A DNA stretch of 7,383 bases from an uncultured Oxalobacteraceae bacterium (GTDB lineage: Bacteria; Pseudomonadota; Gammaproteobacteria; Burkholderiales; Burkholderiaceae): assembly GCA_946478765.1 (NCBI GenBank), contig CAMLDH010000194.1:1-7383 (forward strand). Direction: 5' to 3'. The translations under genes and the position numbers were made by a program. Positions 6,740 through 7,383 of this stretch are shown piece by piece (positions within the stretch are counted from its first letter, which is position 1; each line of letters opens with the position of its first letter). The notes beneath the pieces were generated by a model. The model was not told where the DNA came from. It was given only the letters and a program-made list of their open reading frames with translations, and did no database searches.

Positions 6740-6768
6740 AGTATAGCAGCTTTGAATTGCAATGGGAA
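6740..6768 (-). promoter_or_regulatory. rpsU operon promoter
   Basis: On the - strand TTCCCA (6768-6763, 4 of 6 matches) and TATACT (6745-6740, 5 of 6 matches) are 17 bases apart, and TGC directly before the -10 makes it an extended -10. The bases after the -10 (CGCCGTC) form a GC-rich discriminator, typical of stringently controlled ribosomal promoters. The start site would be near 6733, giving a leader of about 31 bases. Confidence 0.68.
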
Positions 6769-6774
6769 GCGCCT

Positions 6775-6834
6775 TTGTCGCCTGTTTTATCGGTTTGCGA
6801 CAAGCAGGATTTAATATCAAAAAGACAATCCTGC
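6775..6834 (-). repeat. Two adjacent inverted repeats at the 3' end of the flavoprotein gene
   Basis: The first repeat pairs TTGTCGC (6775-6781) with GCGACAA (6797-6803). The second pairs GCAGGATT (6804-6811) with AATCCTGC (6827-6834). Both have perfect stems (7 and 8 bp) and 15-base loops, and they touch without a gap. The second spans the flavoprotein stop codon (6817-6819). Neither is followed by a T tract, so they are not classical intrinsic terminators. They could mark mRNA 3' end protection or Rho-dependent termination before the rpsU promoter. Confidence 0.6.
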
Positions 6835-7383
6835 CGCGACGCCGGACGCCCATGCCCACTGGAAGTTGTAGCCGCCCAGCCAGCCGGTCACATCAACCGC
6901 TTCGCCGATGAAGTGCAAACCCGGCACCTGGGTTGCCATCATGCTTTGCTGCGACAGCTCGCGCGTATCGATGCCGCCCAAGGTTACTTCGGCCTTGCGA
7001 TATCCTTCCGAACCATTCGGAATGATGGTCCAGCGATTCAAGGATTCGCCCAGGCGGCGCAGTTGCTTGTCTTGCATGTCGGCCACGCGCGCTTCGGGTT
7101 TGAAGTCGTTGGCAATCAATAGTCCTTCGGCCAGCCGTGCCGGCAACCATTGCGCAAGATGATTGCCGATATTTTTCTTGATCGTGCCTTTTTCCCGGAT
7201 CAGCGCGTCGGCGACATCGATTTCAGGCAACAGGTTGAGCGTCAGCGCGGTACCCGGCTGCCAATAACTCGAAATCTGCAGAATCGCCGGCCCCGACAAC
7301 CCGCGATGCGTAAATAGCAGGTCTTCGCGGAAATGCCCGCGCGTTTTCTTTGCGCCGGTCTCCACCTCCACTTCCAGCGCGAT
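6817..7383 (-). CDS. HI0933/YhiN (BaiN/RdsA)-family FAD-dependent oxidoreductase, C-terminal part
   Basis: The reading frame is open from the window edge to the stop at 6817-6819. About 188 residues are visible, roughly the C-terminal half of a protein normally near 400 residues. The first in-frame start-like codon (GTG at 7371) is internal, because homologous sequence continues to the edge. The segment HRGLSGPAILQISSYW belongs to the inserted domain of the HI0933 flavoprotein family. The C-terminal GLHFIGEAVDVTGWLGGY and NFQWAWASGVAAG are the family's FAD-contacting signature. Proteins of this family bind FAD through an N-terminal Rossmann fold, which lies outside this window. Their physiological substrates are mostly unknown. 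It lies upstream of rpsU on the same strand, 115 bases away, but appears transcriptionally separate because rpsU has its own promoter. Confidence 0.9.
   Translation of the reverse strand: MALEVEVETGAKKTRGHFREDLLFTHRGLSGPAILQISSYWQPGTALTLNLLPEIDVADALIREKGTIKKNIGNHLAQWLPARLAEGLLIANDFKPEARVADMQDKQLRRLGESLNRWTIIPNGSEGYRKAEVTLGGIDTRELSQQSMMATQVPGLHFIGEAVDVTGWLGGYNFQWAWASGVAAGLSF

Overview
The window looks like a piece of a betaproteobacterial chromosome, most likely Burkholderiales and plausibly Oxalobacteraceae (Herminiimonas/Janthinobacterium-like). I infer this from moderate GC, from the gene order rpsU-yqeY-dnaG-rpoD, and from an RpoD with a long Lys/Ala/Pro-rich N-terminal extension. The genus is a guess from memory of gene order and protein style, not from a search.

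Left part (about 1-1250, + strand): a two-gene type II toxin-antitoxin module. It has a candidate promoter, an Xre/MbcA/ParS-type antitoxin (81-494) and, overlapping its stop codon by one base, a RES-domain toxin (494-1162) of the NAD+-consuming family. A hairpin at 1214-1252 separates it from the convergent genes.

Middle and right part (about 1255-6830, - strand): the macromolecular synthesis operon. In transcription order it runs rpsU (ribosomal protein S21), yqeY (GatB/YqeY-domain protein), dnaG (primase), rpoD (housekeeping sigma factor) and a CAT-anticodon tRNA, probably tRNA-Ile2, only 15 bases after the rpoD stop. The operon joins translation (S21, tRNA), replication priming (DnaG) and transcription initiation (RpoD). 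The sequence suggests three levels of control. There is a promoter with a GC-rich discriminator before rpsU. A pair of hairpins, one terminator-like, lies between rpsU and yqeY. A second strong extended -10 promoter lies in the 248-base dnaG-rpoD gap. dnaG has a forced GTG start and no visible Shine-Dalgarno sequence, which fits low primase synthesis.

Right edge (6817-7383, - strand): the C-terminal part of a HI0933/YhiN-family flavoprotein whose 5' end lies outside the window. Two back-to-back inverted repeats sit at its 3' end, just before the rpsU promoter.

I do not see an undescribed multi-gene system here. The most unusual details are the histone-H1-like tail on RpoD, the rpoD leader with an orphan AGGAGG and a possible coupled upstream ORF, the atypical D-loop of the tRNA, and the toxin-antitoxin pair lying against the 3' end of that tRNA.
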